Shown: one piece after another, positions 7,339 through 15,608 of the stretch
Position numbering within the stretch: position 1 is the first letter of the stretch
How the letters are laid out: every line of letters begins with the position of its first letter
DNA from: an uncultured Acidobacteriaceae bacterium
Lineage (GTDB): Bacteria > Acidobacteriota > Terriglobia > Terriglobales > Acidobacteriaceae
Direction: 5' to 3'
Assembly (NCBI GenBank): GCA_937879855.1
Contig: CALFMO010000007.1
Coordinates: forward strand, 310,001-374,000
Length of the DNA: 64,000 bases
Translations under genes and position numbers: made by a program
Notes under the pieces: model-generated
Seen by the model: the letters and a program-made list of their open reading frames with translations, nothing else
Told to the model about the DNA's origin: nothing
Database searches by the model: none

Positions 7339-10300
7339 CTAAGCACCAAACGTCCCGTTCCCACCGCGAAAATCCTGCAATTCGATTCCGAAGCGCTTCA
7401 GCATCGATTGCAGCGTCGTACGCTTGATCCCCAACCGGCTGGCAGCCCCATCCGCTCCTGAGACTATGCCGTTCGTCTCCCGCAAAACGCGAATAATGTG
7501 CTCCCGTTCCATTTCTGTCAAGTTGTCGTCCGTGACTTCCTGCAGCGTATCCAGTTCCACCGGCGGCGCCGCCAGCGTCCGTCCCTTACTCAAGATAACC
7601 ATGCGTTCGATCATGTTCTCGAGTTCGCGGATATTCCCGGGCCAGCTCCAGTTCTGAAGCACCGTCATCGTCTCATCTGGAACAACGTCAACCTGTTTGC
7701 CCATACGCGCCGCGTGTTTGCCAAGAAAGTACTGAACCAGGATCGGAATATCGCTGCGCCGCTGCCGTAACGATGGCAACTCAATGGGAAACACATTGAG
7801 GCGGTAGAACAAATCTTCGCGAAACTTTTTGGCTGCAATGTCCTGACGCAGATCGCGGTTGGTCGCCGAGATGATCCGCACGTCAACGTGCAGGGTGTGG
7901 ATTCCGCCTAGCCTTTCAAACTCGCGATCCTGCAGCACACGCAGCAGCTTTGGCTGCAATGCAATCGGCAATTCTCCGATCTCGTCAAGGAACAATGTCC
8001 CCTTGTCTGCCAGTTCAATGCGCCCGAGTTTCTGGCTGACTGCTCCGGTGAATGCTCCCTTTTCATGTCCGAACAACTCGCTCTCCAGCAGTCCCTCGGG
8101 TACGGCCGCACAGTTGAGCTTGACGAAAGTCTTGTCCCGCCGCGAACTCAGCGAGTGCACCGAGCGTGCCACTAATTCCTTTCCGGTGCCGGTTTCTCCC
8201 AGTAACAAGACTGAAGAATCGGTCGGCGCCACCACCCGTACATTTTTCAGTACCTCGAGCAGTGCCGGACTCTGTCCAATGATTTCTTCGAACCCAAGCT
8301 CCGTCTGAATTTCGCCTTCCAGGTACGACTTTTCCTGTGCCAGCCTGTCCCGAGCGTCTTGCAAGCGGTCCGTCATCTCCCGGAGTTGCGCGATATCCAT
8401 GGAAGCGCCCGTAATTCCCACAACATCCCCACTCGCATCCAGCAGGGGTTCTACCGTGATGTCGAATGCATAGTGTTTGCCGTTGTGCGGAATCACTACC
8501 TCCTGTCGTAACGCGATTCCAGTTTTCAGCACTCGCCGCTTCAGTTCAAGCAAACTCGCCGCCTTTTTCGCCCCAATGATTTCCGCATCCGTCTTGCCGA
8601 TCGCCTCGTGCTGCCAGTAAGCCTGCGGGTTGTAAATCCACGTATAACGCAGGTCGCGGTCCTGGTTGAAGACGGTAACGGGAGAATCCTTGAGCGCCAC
8701 GCGGAAGCGCTCCTCGCTACTTACGAGCGACAGTTCAGCCTTTCGCTTTCCCTCTTCTGCCATCACTTTCTCCGTCACATCGCGCTGGATGCCCCACGTG
8801 CGCAGGAGTTTCTCATCTTCCACAATCCCGATCAGGCTGCTACGGAACACCTTGGGATTGCCCTGAATATCCACTTCGTGCGACTCGCGCTCCAACACGT
8901 TGAATCCCGACCGAATGTATTGCCGGGTCAGTTCAATATTGCGCGGGTCGTCGGCCACCAGCATTTCTGTCAACCGCTTCCCCAAGAGCTCCTCTCCCGT
9001 CGCAAAACCGTACATTCTGCCCATGGCATCGTTACACTCCGCCAGGTATGAGTGGTGGAGAATGTGTTGCACCAGTTCGTCCTCCGTCAGACCGACAGCC
9101 GCTGGGGTATCCAACTCCACGCGGAATATGCCTTCCGAACTTTGCGCCACGAAGCTGCGATAATCCTCTTCGCGCCGCTGCAGCGCCTCCTCCGCCTCTT
9201 TGCGCTCCGTAATGTCGATCGCAGTGGCCTGCACCACCGGCACGCCGTCGGGTCCATCCGCGATGATCACCGTATTGAATAAGACCCAAACCGCGGTCCC
9301 ATTCTTTCGCCGAAATTGCATCTCCCGGCTGAAGAAGGCGCCCTCTTGTCTCAGATCGCGCAATAGTGGCTCCCGGTCGGCGGGGTTGAAATAGAACTCC
9401 GACGTCGGCCGTCCGCGAATTTCATCCGTCCTGTCGTAGCCAAGCATGCGCGCCCAAGCGGCATTGCAATCCAGAACTTTCCCCTCCATGCTGGCAATCG
9501 CAACCCCCGCTACACTCTTCTCAAACAGGAACCGGTAACGTTGTTCCGACTTGAGCAGCGCCGCTTCCGCGCGCTTGCGTTCGGTGATATCACGCGCCGT
9601 CCCGCGCACAATTGGCTCGGCCACGCCTTCAGTACGAAGTGTGTTGTTGTACTCCCAAATCCTGCGCTTGCCATCTTTGGTTACAACGCACAATAAGCCC
9701 CGATCTGCACCCGCCGTTTTAATCCGCTCCAGATAGCTCTCAAACTGTTCCCGGTACTCGGGCGCAATCAAGTCCCGCATCGGAATTTTTAGGAGTTCTG
9801 CGACTTCATATCTCAACATGCGCGCCGACGCCGGATTCACCGAAAGGAATCTACCCTGCAGATCGTGCGTGCACACCAGGTCCTGACTGTGTTCAATTAA
9901 GTCGCGATAGCGGTCCTCGCTCTCGCGAAGCGCTCTTTCCGCCCTCCTCCGCTCGGTAATGTCGCGGGTGACGGCCACCACGTAACTCCGGTCCAGTTCC
10001 ACGCGCCTCAGGCTGGTTTCTACCGGGAATGTCGACCCATCTTTCCGCCGGTGGATGCTCTCCAGCAGCACGAACCCCGAATCTCGCAATTGTTCGAGAA
10101 CTCTAACGCGGCTGCCCTCGTCGACGTCCGGGTCCGTGTCGAACACCGTCATCGACAGCATCTCTTCCCGTGTGTACCCCAGGTCCTTGCAGGCTTTCTC
10201 ATTCACATCCAAAAAGCGCAGTGTCTCCGGATCAACCACCGCCACCGCATCATTGGACTGGTCAATCAGCGCCCGAAACAGCTTCAGCGACTGCTCTGCC

Positions 10301-11034
10301 TCCTTGCGCTCAGTGATGTCTTGTAGAACGCTCGTTACACGGTCGACCCCTCCTGGCCCTTGCATCGGGAAGTACGAGATGAAAAGATCCCTCTCGCCAA
10401 GCGACGGATAGTTGTACTGCATTTCGTAGTGGACGATGTTTCCCTGGAAGCATTCATCCAGTTTGCCCTTGATTGTCGCTGCAAATACAAGCGGGTCCAG
10501 CACTTCCGAAATTCGCCGGCCTATCAGATCCGACCTCTTCATGCCCCGATAGTTCAGAAAGGCGCGATTGACGACCACGTAGCGATAATCGCGATCCACC
10601 ACCGTGATCATCTCTTCCAGATTTTCAACGGCTCTTTCGAACTCCTGCATTCTTTTTGTCCGGCTTCGAAATAGCTCGCCGATCCCGCTGATCGCCAATC
10701 CCATAACGACAAACAATGACAGCCCAACTACGTCGCGCAGATTCTTAACCGCGAATGAATTCAGGGGCTCGATGAAGAAGTATTCAGCAATCCCTGCCGA
10801 GAAAAGCGTTGCAAACACGCCGGGCCCAAAGCCGGCCAGCAAGGCGATCAGCATGATTGTGGGATAGAAGAAGATAAACGGTTGGGTAAACCCTAGTGCG
10901 ACATCCAGACGGTATCGCACAAAAGCGGCAGCAGTCACAGCGACCAGCGCAACTCCGTACTTTCGGGGCCAGGTGTGCAGCCAGTATGCGGATGTCGCGG
11001 TGGTTTCCCATTGATCGGCAGAACTCATAGCCAA
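7339..11034 (-). CDS. Membrane-anchored multi-PAS sigma-54-dependent transcription activator
   Basis: The 1231-residue protein has, in order: an N-terminal membrane region (about 25-125) of DUF4118/KdpD-like type; six PAS/PAC units (about 130-890), five with the IT(E/D)RK-type PAC ending; an AAA+ sigma-54-interaction domain (about 914-1150); and a Fis-type helix-turn-helix at the C-terminus. Walker A GETGTGKE is at 946-953, the sigma-54 contact loop GAFTGA at 993-998 and Walker B LFLDEIGE near 1014, so the ATPase should be active. There is no kinase or receiver domain: sensing and promoter activation are in one membrane polypeptide. Ligands are unknown. A CRP-like palindrome lies 183 nt upstream. 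The start is either 11034 or the ATG two codons later. Confidence 0.93.
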   Translation of the reverse strand: MAMSSADQWETTATSAYWLHTWPRKYGVALVAVTAAAFVRYRLDVALGFTQPFIFFYPTIMLIALLAGFGPGVFATLFSAGIAEYFFIEPLNSFAVKNLRDVVGLSLFVVMGLAISGIGELFRSRTKRMQEFERAVENLEEMITVVDRDYRYVVVNRAFLNYRGMKRSDLIGRRISEVLDPLVFAATIKGKLDECFQGNIVHYEMQYNYPSLGERDLFISYFPMQGPGGVDRVTSVLQDITERKEAEQSLKLFRALIDQSNDAVAVVDPETLRFLDVNEKACKDLGYTREEMLSMTVFDTDPDVDEGSRVRVLEQLRDSGFVLLESIHRRKDGSTFPVETSLRRVELDRSYVVAVTRDITERRRAERALRESEDRYRDLIEHSQDLVCTHDLQGRFLSVNPASARMLRYEVAELLKIPMRDLIAPEYREQFESYLERIKTAGADRGLLCVVTKDGKRRIWEYNNTLRTEGVAEPIVRGTARDITERKRAEAALLKSEQRYRFLFEKSVAGVAIASMEGKVLDCNAAWARMLGYDRTDEIRGRPTSEFYFNPADREPLLRDLRQEGAFFSREMQFRRKNGTAVWVLFNTVIIADGPDGVPVVQATAIDITERKEAEEALQRREEDYRSFVAQSSEGIFRVELDTPAAVGLTEDELVQHILHHSYLAECNDAMGRMYGFATGEELLGKRLTEMLVADDPRNIELTRQYIRSGFNVLERESHEVDIQGNPKVFRSSLIGIVEDEKLLRTWGIQRDVTEKVMAEEGKRKAELSLVSSEERFRVALKDSPVTVFNQDRDLRYTWIYNPQAYWQHEAIGKTDAEIIGAKKAASLLELKRRVLKTGIALRQEVVIPHNGKHYAFDITVEPLLDASGDVVGITGASMDIAQLREMTDRLQDARDRLAQEKSYLEGEIQTELGFEEIIGQSPALLEVLKNVRVVAPTDSSVLLLGETGTGKELVARSVHSLSSRRDKTFVKLNCAAVPEGLLESELFGHEKGAFTGAVSQKLGRIELADKGTLFLDEIGELPIALQPKLLRVLQDREFERLGGIHTLHVDVRIISATNRDLRQDIAAKKFREDLFYRLNVFPIELPSLRQRRSDIPILVQYFLGKHAARMGKQVDVVPDETMTVLQNWSWPGNIRELENMIERMVILSKGRTLAAPPVELDTLQEVTDDNLTEMEREHIIRVLRETNGIVSGADGAASRLGIKRTTLQSMLKRFGIELQDFRGGNGTFGA

Positions 11035-11216
11035 CCCTCACTTCCTGGGATCCTTAATCCAATAATTGCACCTTTGCGAAGCCCGAACACTTACTGCAAA
11101 GGGACAGCCGGAACAACCTCTTCCGCATAGAGGTCTTCTGCCGCCTAACAGCACGAAACGCCCGGGGAGGGCACCAAAACAGTAGCCGCCATCATACCGG
11201 ATTGCACCTCTCAATA

Positions 11217-11232
11217 TGTGATTCAAATCACA
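11217..11232. promoter_or_regulatory. CRP/FNR-family operator-like palindrome
   Basis: The sequence TGTGATTCAAATCACA is a perfect match to the CRP half-site spacing TGTGA-N6-TCACA and is symmetrical apart from its central bases. It lies in the roughly 400-bp gap between the PilZ gene and the sigma-54 activator gene, 183 nt upstream of the activator start. I see nothing else definite in 11035-11431. The presence of the site is direct; binding by a CRP-family regulator is inference. Confidence 0.5.
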
Positions 11233-11431
11233 AATGTCGTCAGGTGCGACCCAAAATGAATCCTCCGCATGAATTACCACTTTGGATTAGTCTTCGCGCT
11301 TATTCTTTGGATTGAGCAGAATCGGACAACATCCGGTAGGTCGGACGTGTTACATTTCTTATTTTTTTCCGCCGCTCGCGGGGTAGTGAACGACACGAAA
11401 AATGGGGCTCCGGCAGTAATAAACACCGGCT

Positions 11432-11839
11432 CTAGAATGTCTCGAGATCGAGGCGGGGTGGCCGGCGAGCCGGTAAATTTCCAGCGGCTGGCACGACGTT
11501 TTGATTCAGCAGCGAGGTGATTTCCCGTTCCAATAAGTCCCGCTCCGCCGCCCAAAGCGAAGTGAACCGAAACGGCTGTAGATACTTCACTCCAGCTCGC
11601 ATTGGAAACAGCATCTCAGCTTTGGGGTGCACGGTGCTTGGCCCAACTGGAAATGTCAGTCCAACCTTGGTGCGCTCGTCCAGATACATCGCCAGTTCCA
11701 GCATGCCACCCGTCACCGAAAGCTGATGCAGCTTGGCCGGCACACGCCGGAGATTTTCCAACTGCACCACCACGGTAACCGTCCCGCGCAGGTTTACGCG
11801 AGGCGCGCGGGTGGGCCGGGGTTGCGACGGCTGGCTCAT
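11432..11839 (-). CDS. PilZ-domain protein
   Basis: At 135 residues this is a small PilZ-like protein, the class that binds cyclic di-GMP and controls motility or polysaccharide output. It begins MSQPSQPRPTRAPRVNLRGT, giving a possible RxxxR-type binding sequence, and has LSVTGGMLELA at about 43-53, corresponding to the PilZ (D/N)xSxxG motif with the Asp replaced. The rest is strand-rich, ending in an Arg/Pro tail. Because the first motif is loose, c-di-GMP binding is not certain. It sits in the signalling cluster, downstream of a short Cys-containing gene and a receiver gene on the same strand. Confidence 0.75.
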   Translation of the reverse strand: MSQPSQPRPTRAPRVNLRGTVTVVVQLENLRRVPAKLHQLSVTGGMLELAMYLDERTKVGLTFPVGPSTVHPKAEMLFPMRAGVKYLQPFRFTSLWAAERDLLEREITSLLNQNVVPAAGNLPARRPPRLDLETF

Positions 11840-11855
11840 GACTCGTCCGACTCCT

Positions 11856-12077
11856 TTAGTGCCATGTACTTCGAACGTGGGAGCAGGTATCGCCTTGCAA
11901 TCCGCGTTGAATGACCGCGGTCAGCAGCCGATCGGTTCGCTGCATCTTGTTCCAGTCATATTCATAAGCCGCTCCGCAGCCCAGGCAGATCTGATAGTAC
12001 CGGCCATTGTCGTCTACGCGCGGCCACGCGAAGCGATGCGCGCATCCTCGTCCCAGTAGATTCTTTATGAAGTTCAA
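11856..12077 (-). CDS. Small zinc-ribbon-like protein, function unknown
   Basis: The short protein (73 residues from the TTG at 12077, or 87 from an ATG at 12119) contains CAHRFAWPRVDDNGRYYQIC and then LGCGAAYEYDW, with Cys/His residues spaced as in a zinc ribbon. I know this type as a recurrent small acidobacterial protein but not its function. The TTG start overlaps the stop of the upstream receiver gene (TTGA) and has AGGTGG 8 nt before it. The ATG at 12119 would overlap that gene by 46 bp, so I prefer the TTG. It is probably co-transcribed with the receiver and PilZ genes. Confidence 0.6.
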   Translation of the reverse strand: MNFIKNLLGRGCAHRFAWPRVDDNGRYYQICLGCGAAYEYDWNKMQRTDRLLTAVIQRGLQGDTCSHVRSTWH

Positions 12078-12502
12078 TCGGTCACCACCTGGTTTCGGCT
12101 CTTCCAGTGATCGAGCCAACGTGAAAAAAACGGTTTGGGACGGTCCCCGAGCATCTCCTGCAGCGTCGACAGGAGGATACTGGGCGGTTGCGATTTCGAG
12201 ATAAACGAATCCACCGAACTCAACTTATTCTTCGGTAGCGGTTCGTAGGCCGACAAAAGCATGATCGGGATCCGGGAATTGATGCGCTTCATCTTCGCTG
12301 CCACCACATCCCCGTTCATCCCGGGCATCTGGTAGTCGAGCACTACTGCATCCACGGCCTGCGTGCGGAACAACTTCAACCCTTCGTCGCCGCCACTGGC
12401 CTCCAAGACCTGATACCCACTCTGTTCGAGCAGCATCTTTCGGCCAATAAGGCCGTTCCAATGGTCGTCGATACACAAAATTCTTGCTTTAGCGTGAGTC
12501 AT
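12074..12502 (-). CDS. Stand-alone response-regulator receiver protein
   Basis: The 142-residue protein is one CheY-like receiver domain with no output domain. The acidic pocket is CIDDH (about 10-14), the phospho-acceptor Asp is in VVLDYQMPGMNG (about 55), the conserved Ser is in LLSAYE and the Lys is in FISKSQPP. The C-terminus ends in a basic/aromatic tail, SRWLDHWKSRNQVV. The ATG at 12502 begins MTHAKARILCIDD; 13 further codons are open upstream to 12541. It overlaps the next gene by a TTGA junction. Such proteins pass phosphate or act by protein contact; the partner kinase may be one of the two fused kinases 2-6 kb away. Confidence 0.88.
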   Translation of the reverse strand: MTHAKARILCIDDHWNGLIGRKMLLEQSGYQVLEASGGDEGLKLFRTQAVDAVVLDYQMPGMNGDVVAAKMKRINSRIPIMLLSAYEPLPKNKLSSVDSFISKSQPPSILLSTLQEMLGDRPKPFFSRWLDHWKSRNQVVTD

Positions 12503-12756
12503 GACCTTCAGTTTCCGATCCGGCCAGGATTGATTCAGCAAGCGTGGCTTTCAGTATCCAAGCGACGATGCTAACTGCGAAGTGGTGGGCAAATTGATTC
12601 TGCCTGCCCCCTTCCACATCTTCAAATTACGAACGGTCACTCCAGTAGCAGTTACCGAGAAAGTGGCTTCCGGATTTCGCCTGCCGGGCTCGTTTGAGCG
12701 AAATCCAAATCAAAAAGCCGTCACCCGAAGCCGGAAGCTGGCGGGAAGCTGCAAAG

Positions 12757-12786
12757 AAAACGGGCGAGTCGTCATCGACTCGCCCG
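12757..12786 (-). terminator. Intrinsic terminator of the OmpA-like gene
   Basis: On the minus strand CGGGCGAGTCG and CGACTCGCCCG form a perfect 11-bp stem with an ATGA loop, followed by TTTTCTTT. It is 57 nt past the stop codon of the OmpA-like gene and is one of the clearest factor-independent terminators in the window. The rest of the gap 12503-12842 shows no ORF or motif I can support. Confidence 0.85.
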
Positions 12787-12842
12787 CTCAATTCCATAGT
12801 GATGTAACTTGTTAGGTCTGTTCCTGCAGCTTCGCAATACCC

Positions 12843-13670
12843 TCAGTGCTGCGCCGACCCTAAGGCTTCGTTCTTCAGGACGTTAACTTCGACTCGCCCG
12901 CCGCTGCTGTGAGCCGCCACAGCGCCATTTCCGCCAGAGGGCGCATTCCCCATACTCATCACGTAAACCCGATAGACCGGAATCTCATGATTGAGCACCA
13001 GGTAGCGTTGCACCGAATCCGCCATCTTTCGCGAACTCGCGATCGCCGCCTGACCGCGACCCGAAGCAAATCCGCGCACTTCGATGATGTAGCTCCGCTG
13101 ACCCTTCAGAGACTCCGCCATCTGGTCCAGCGCATCCTTGGCCGACTTGCTCAGAACGGTCTGCCCGGGACGGAAGCGAATCTCCGTTTGTGCATCCCCT
13201 TTGTATTGGTCAAGGTTTCCGACCATCTGCTCTACCGACGAAACCCGGGTGGAGGCTTGGGTGGCGCTGGTCTGCGCCTCCTGCGCCTTGCTGTTGGCCT
13301 CGGTCGCGTGCTGGTCCGCCAGATTGACTTTCTCCGACGCCAGTTGAATGCCTTGGGTCGCGCGGCTATCGACTGTCTTTATGGAGTTGCTGTTCTCTGA
13401 GGTAATCTGATCCAGTTCGTTGAGCCGGTCTCGAATGGGGCCAACCCGTCGTTGCACGTACTTTTTGTTGGCGAATGGATGGGTCACCAGGTTCACTAGG
13501 TTGGGATCATCGCCGTCCCAGAAGCCGTTGGTAGCCGGAGGTGGAATCGGTTCTCGGGCGCTGCTAGACGCGGGTGCAGTTTGGTCCGAAGTTGAGTTGG
13601 TCTGTTGCGCCAACCCAGGAAGGGCAAAGGCTATAGACAAAAGGAGGATCAGAAATATGGGCTGTTTCAT
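12843..13670 (-). CDS. Secreted OmpA-like peptidoglycan-associated protein
   Basis: The 275-residue protein starts with a signal peptide (MKQPIFLILLLSIAFALPGLAQQ minus its last residues; cleavage near residue 21). A Ser/Thr/Pro-rich linker is followed by an Ala/Gln-rich predicted coiled coil (about 85-160) and a C-terminal OmpA/MotB-type domain: the strand IRFRPGQTVLSK, YIIEVRGFASGRG and SRKMADSVQRYLV correspond to the peptidoglycan-binding fold. It probably anchors an envelope complex to the cell wall. The ATG at 13670 is preceded by GAAGG at 6 nt and starts the signal peptide, so an 8-codon upstream extension is dropped. Confidence 0.85.
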   Translation of the reverse strand: MKQPIFLILLLSIAFALPGLAQQTNSTSDQTAPASSSAREPIPPPATNGFWDGDDPNLVNLVTHPFANKKYVQRRVGPIRDRLNELDQITSENSNSIKTVDSRATQGIQLASEKVNLADQHATEANSKAQEAQTSATQASTRVSSVEQMVGNLDQYKGDAQTEIRFRPGQTVLSKSAKDALDQMAESLKGQRSYIIEVRGFASGRGQAAIASSRKMADSVQRYLVLNHEIPVYRVYVMSMGNAPSGGNGAVAAHSSGGRVEVNVLKNEALGSAQH

Positions 13671-13903
13671 TTTCGACCTTCTTCCGAGTGGCACCTCGGG
13701 GGACTTTCACCGGATCGACTTCTGACACGGCACTGTAGATTGTGCACGTAGCGGGCCAAAGCTGCAAGTGCTACATCAATACAGAATGCGTTTCCGGCGC
13801 CAATAAATGCAGCCTGTGTGCAGAACTCTTCATTCCTGCAGCAAATTCCTCGACATCTCGGCTGCCGAATAGACCTCCTGAAGTGATCACGAGGGACGGC
13901 CTC

Positions 13904-13942
13904 CCCACGGTGGTCTAGGGCCGGACCGCCGCCCACGGTGGT
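13904..13942. promoter_or_regulatory. Paired CCCACGGTGGT dyads in a 519-bp divergent intergenic region
   Basis: The 11-mer CCCACGGTGGT occurs at 13904-13914 and 13932-13942, 28 bp apart in the same orientation; each contains the palindrome CCAC-G-GTGG. They lie between the divergently transcribed OmpA-like gene and the receiver-kinase gene, as a two-site operator might. In the rest of 13671-14189 I see no ORF with coding character, terminator or RNA gene. Confidence 0.3.
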
Positions 13943-14189
13943 ACAGAGCCGCTTTGCCCGGCCAGGCCCCGCCCCCGGCTGTACTCCCAGGCTCTACAGC
14001 AAATACCGTAAGGCATTGCTCTCCGTCTCGTGATAAAAATCCCCCCAAACGTTCGCTCGCAAGCCGGTCTAGAGCGTCCTATCGCGAAGCTTGGATTGAG
14101 GAGTTAGGCCGAAAACTCCCAGCGCCACTACCGACGGATTTCGTGAATCGTCCCCGGTGACGCCACCACCAGAGATTGGAGAACGACGA

Positions 14190-15449
14190 ATGCGCGCCAA
14201 AGATAAAGTAAACGTGCTGATGGTAGACGATCATCCCACCAAGCTTCTCACGTACGAAGCCATCCTCGCCGGGTTGGGCGAAAACCTCATTAAGGCGAAA
14301 TCGGGTAACGAAGCCCTCGAACTGCTCCTAAAACATGACGTCGCTGTCGTCCTCACCGATGTAAGCATGCCGGGAATGGACGGCTTCGAGTTGGCCGACA
14401 CCATTCGCCAGCACCCGCGCTTCCGGAAGATGCCAATCATTTTTATTTCGGCGGTATGCGTCTCCGATTTCGACCGCCTCAAGGGCTATCAAACCGGCGC
14501 TGTTGATTATATTTCCGTGCCCGTCGTTCCGGAATTATTGCGCGCCAAAGTCTCGGTTTTTGCGGAACTCCATCGTAGGGCTCTGCAGTTGGAAAATCTG
14601 AATCGCGAACTCCGGCGTCTTTCCAACAGCCTGATTGCGGCGCAGGACAATGAACGACGCCGCATCGCGCGTGCCATGCACGATGGCCTGGGCCAGGAAC
14701 TCAGCGCCGCCAAGATGGTTTTGGATGGGCTTGCTTCTCATGAGGAGCCTGCAAATTCCCGGAGAGCGCTTGCTGTCTCAGATGCCAGCGCTATGATTGA
14801 TCGCGCGCTCCAGCAGGTTCGCAGCATTTCTCATCTCTTGCATCCCCCTCTGCTTGATGAGGTCGGGCTCAGTTCCGCCATTGCCTGGTTCCTCGAAGGA
14901 TTCACCAAGCGCAGCGGTATCGGCACGTGTCTCGATATGCAACCCACCGAGTTCCCAAGGTTCCCGGCGGAATTGGAAACCGCCGTGTTTCGCATCGTCC
15001 AAGAGGCCTTGAATAATGTTTTCCGGCACTCTGGAGCGCGCAACAGTTGGATCGCGCTGCAGCAGCAAGACGGCCGATTGATTGTGAGCGTGCGCGACGA
15101 CGGAAAGGGCATCAATATGAACGTCGTTGATTGCCGTCCGGATAGTATTGGCGTCGGTATCGGAGGGATGCGCCAACGGGTAAAGGAATTCGGCGGCGAA
15201 TTGACCCTGCAAAACTGTAATCCCGGCACTCTGCTCGAGATAAGTATTCCCACCGGCAATTGGGTTCAACCGACGGTTGGTGAGTCTGCCAAAGAAAGCT
15301 TACCAGCGGAGGCTCCGGCGCGGCCGATCCCTGCTCCGCTCACGCCCCCAGCAGCCCCTGCAAGCCTAACCGCGGTTTCAATTTCTGCTACCGTTACAAA
15401 GGACGCGAGCAACGGTGCAGCGGCAGTTTTGCTGCCCGCCGTACTTTGA
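14190..15449 (+). CDS. Receiver-histidine kinase fusion (HisKA_3/NarX-type)
   Basis: The 419-residue protein has an N-terminal receiver (about 5-120; VDDH pocket and phospho-acceptor Asp in VVLTDVSMPGMDG), a short coiled coil, a HisKA_3 dimerisation domain with the phospho-accepting His in ARAMHDGLGQE, and a HATPase_c domain (about 255-360) with the N-box EALNNVFRHS and the SVRDDGKGI and GIGGMRQR G-boxes. The last 60 residues are a Pro/Ala-rich tail. It is soluble, so input must come through the receiver. The ATG at 14190 has GGAG 8 nt upstream; a GTG at 14157 in the same frame has none. Confidence 0.92.
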   Translation: MRAKDKVNVLMVDDHPTKLLTYEAILAGLGENLIKAKSGNEALELLLKHDVAVVLTDVSMPGMDGFELADTIRQHPRFRKMPIIFISAVCVSDFDRLKGYQTGAVDYISVPVVPELLRAKVSVFAELHRRALQLENLNRELRRLSNSLIAAQDNERRRIARAMHDGLGQELSAAKMVLDGLASHEEPANSRRALAVSDASAMIDRALQQVRSISHLLHPPLLDEVGLSSAIAWFLEGFTKRSGIGTCLDMQPTEFPRFPAELETAVFRIVQEALNNVFRHSGARNSWIALQQQDGRLIVSVRDDGKGINMNVVDCRPDSIGVGIGGMRQRVKEFGGELTLQNCNPGTLLEISIPTGNWVQPTVGESAKESLPAEAPARPIPAPLTPPAAPASLTAVSISATVTKDASNGAAAVLLPAVL

Positions 15450-15608
15450 TTCGAAATCGACTGAAATGGCCGCTCTCAAGCCCATCAGGTAACCGCTGTA
15501 TTGGACGTAGGAAAATACGGTATTTCCCAAAACCCCTCGCTGCTTTAACATAGCCAGATTCTGCCGACCGTTTCCGGTTCCCGGCGGATCTGCCACTCAA
15601 AGTAAACC

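Noticed and set aside
11489..11506. Possible sigma-54 (-24/-12) promoter, TGGCAC followed by TTTTGA
   Set aside because: The -12 element lacks the conserved GC and the site lies inside the PilZ coding sequence.
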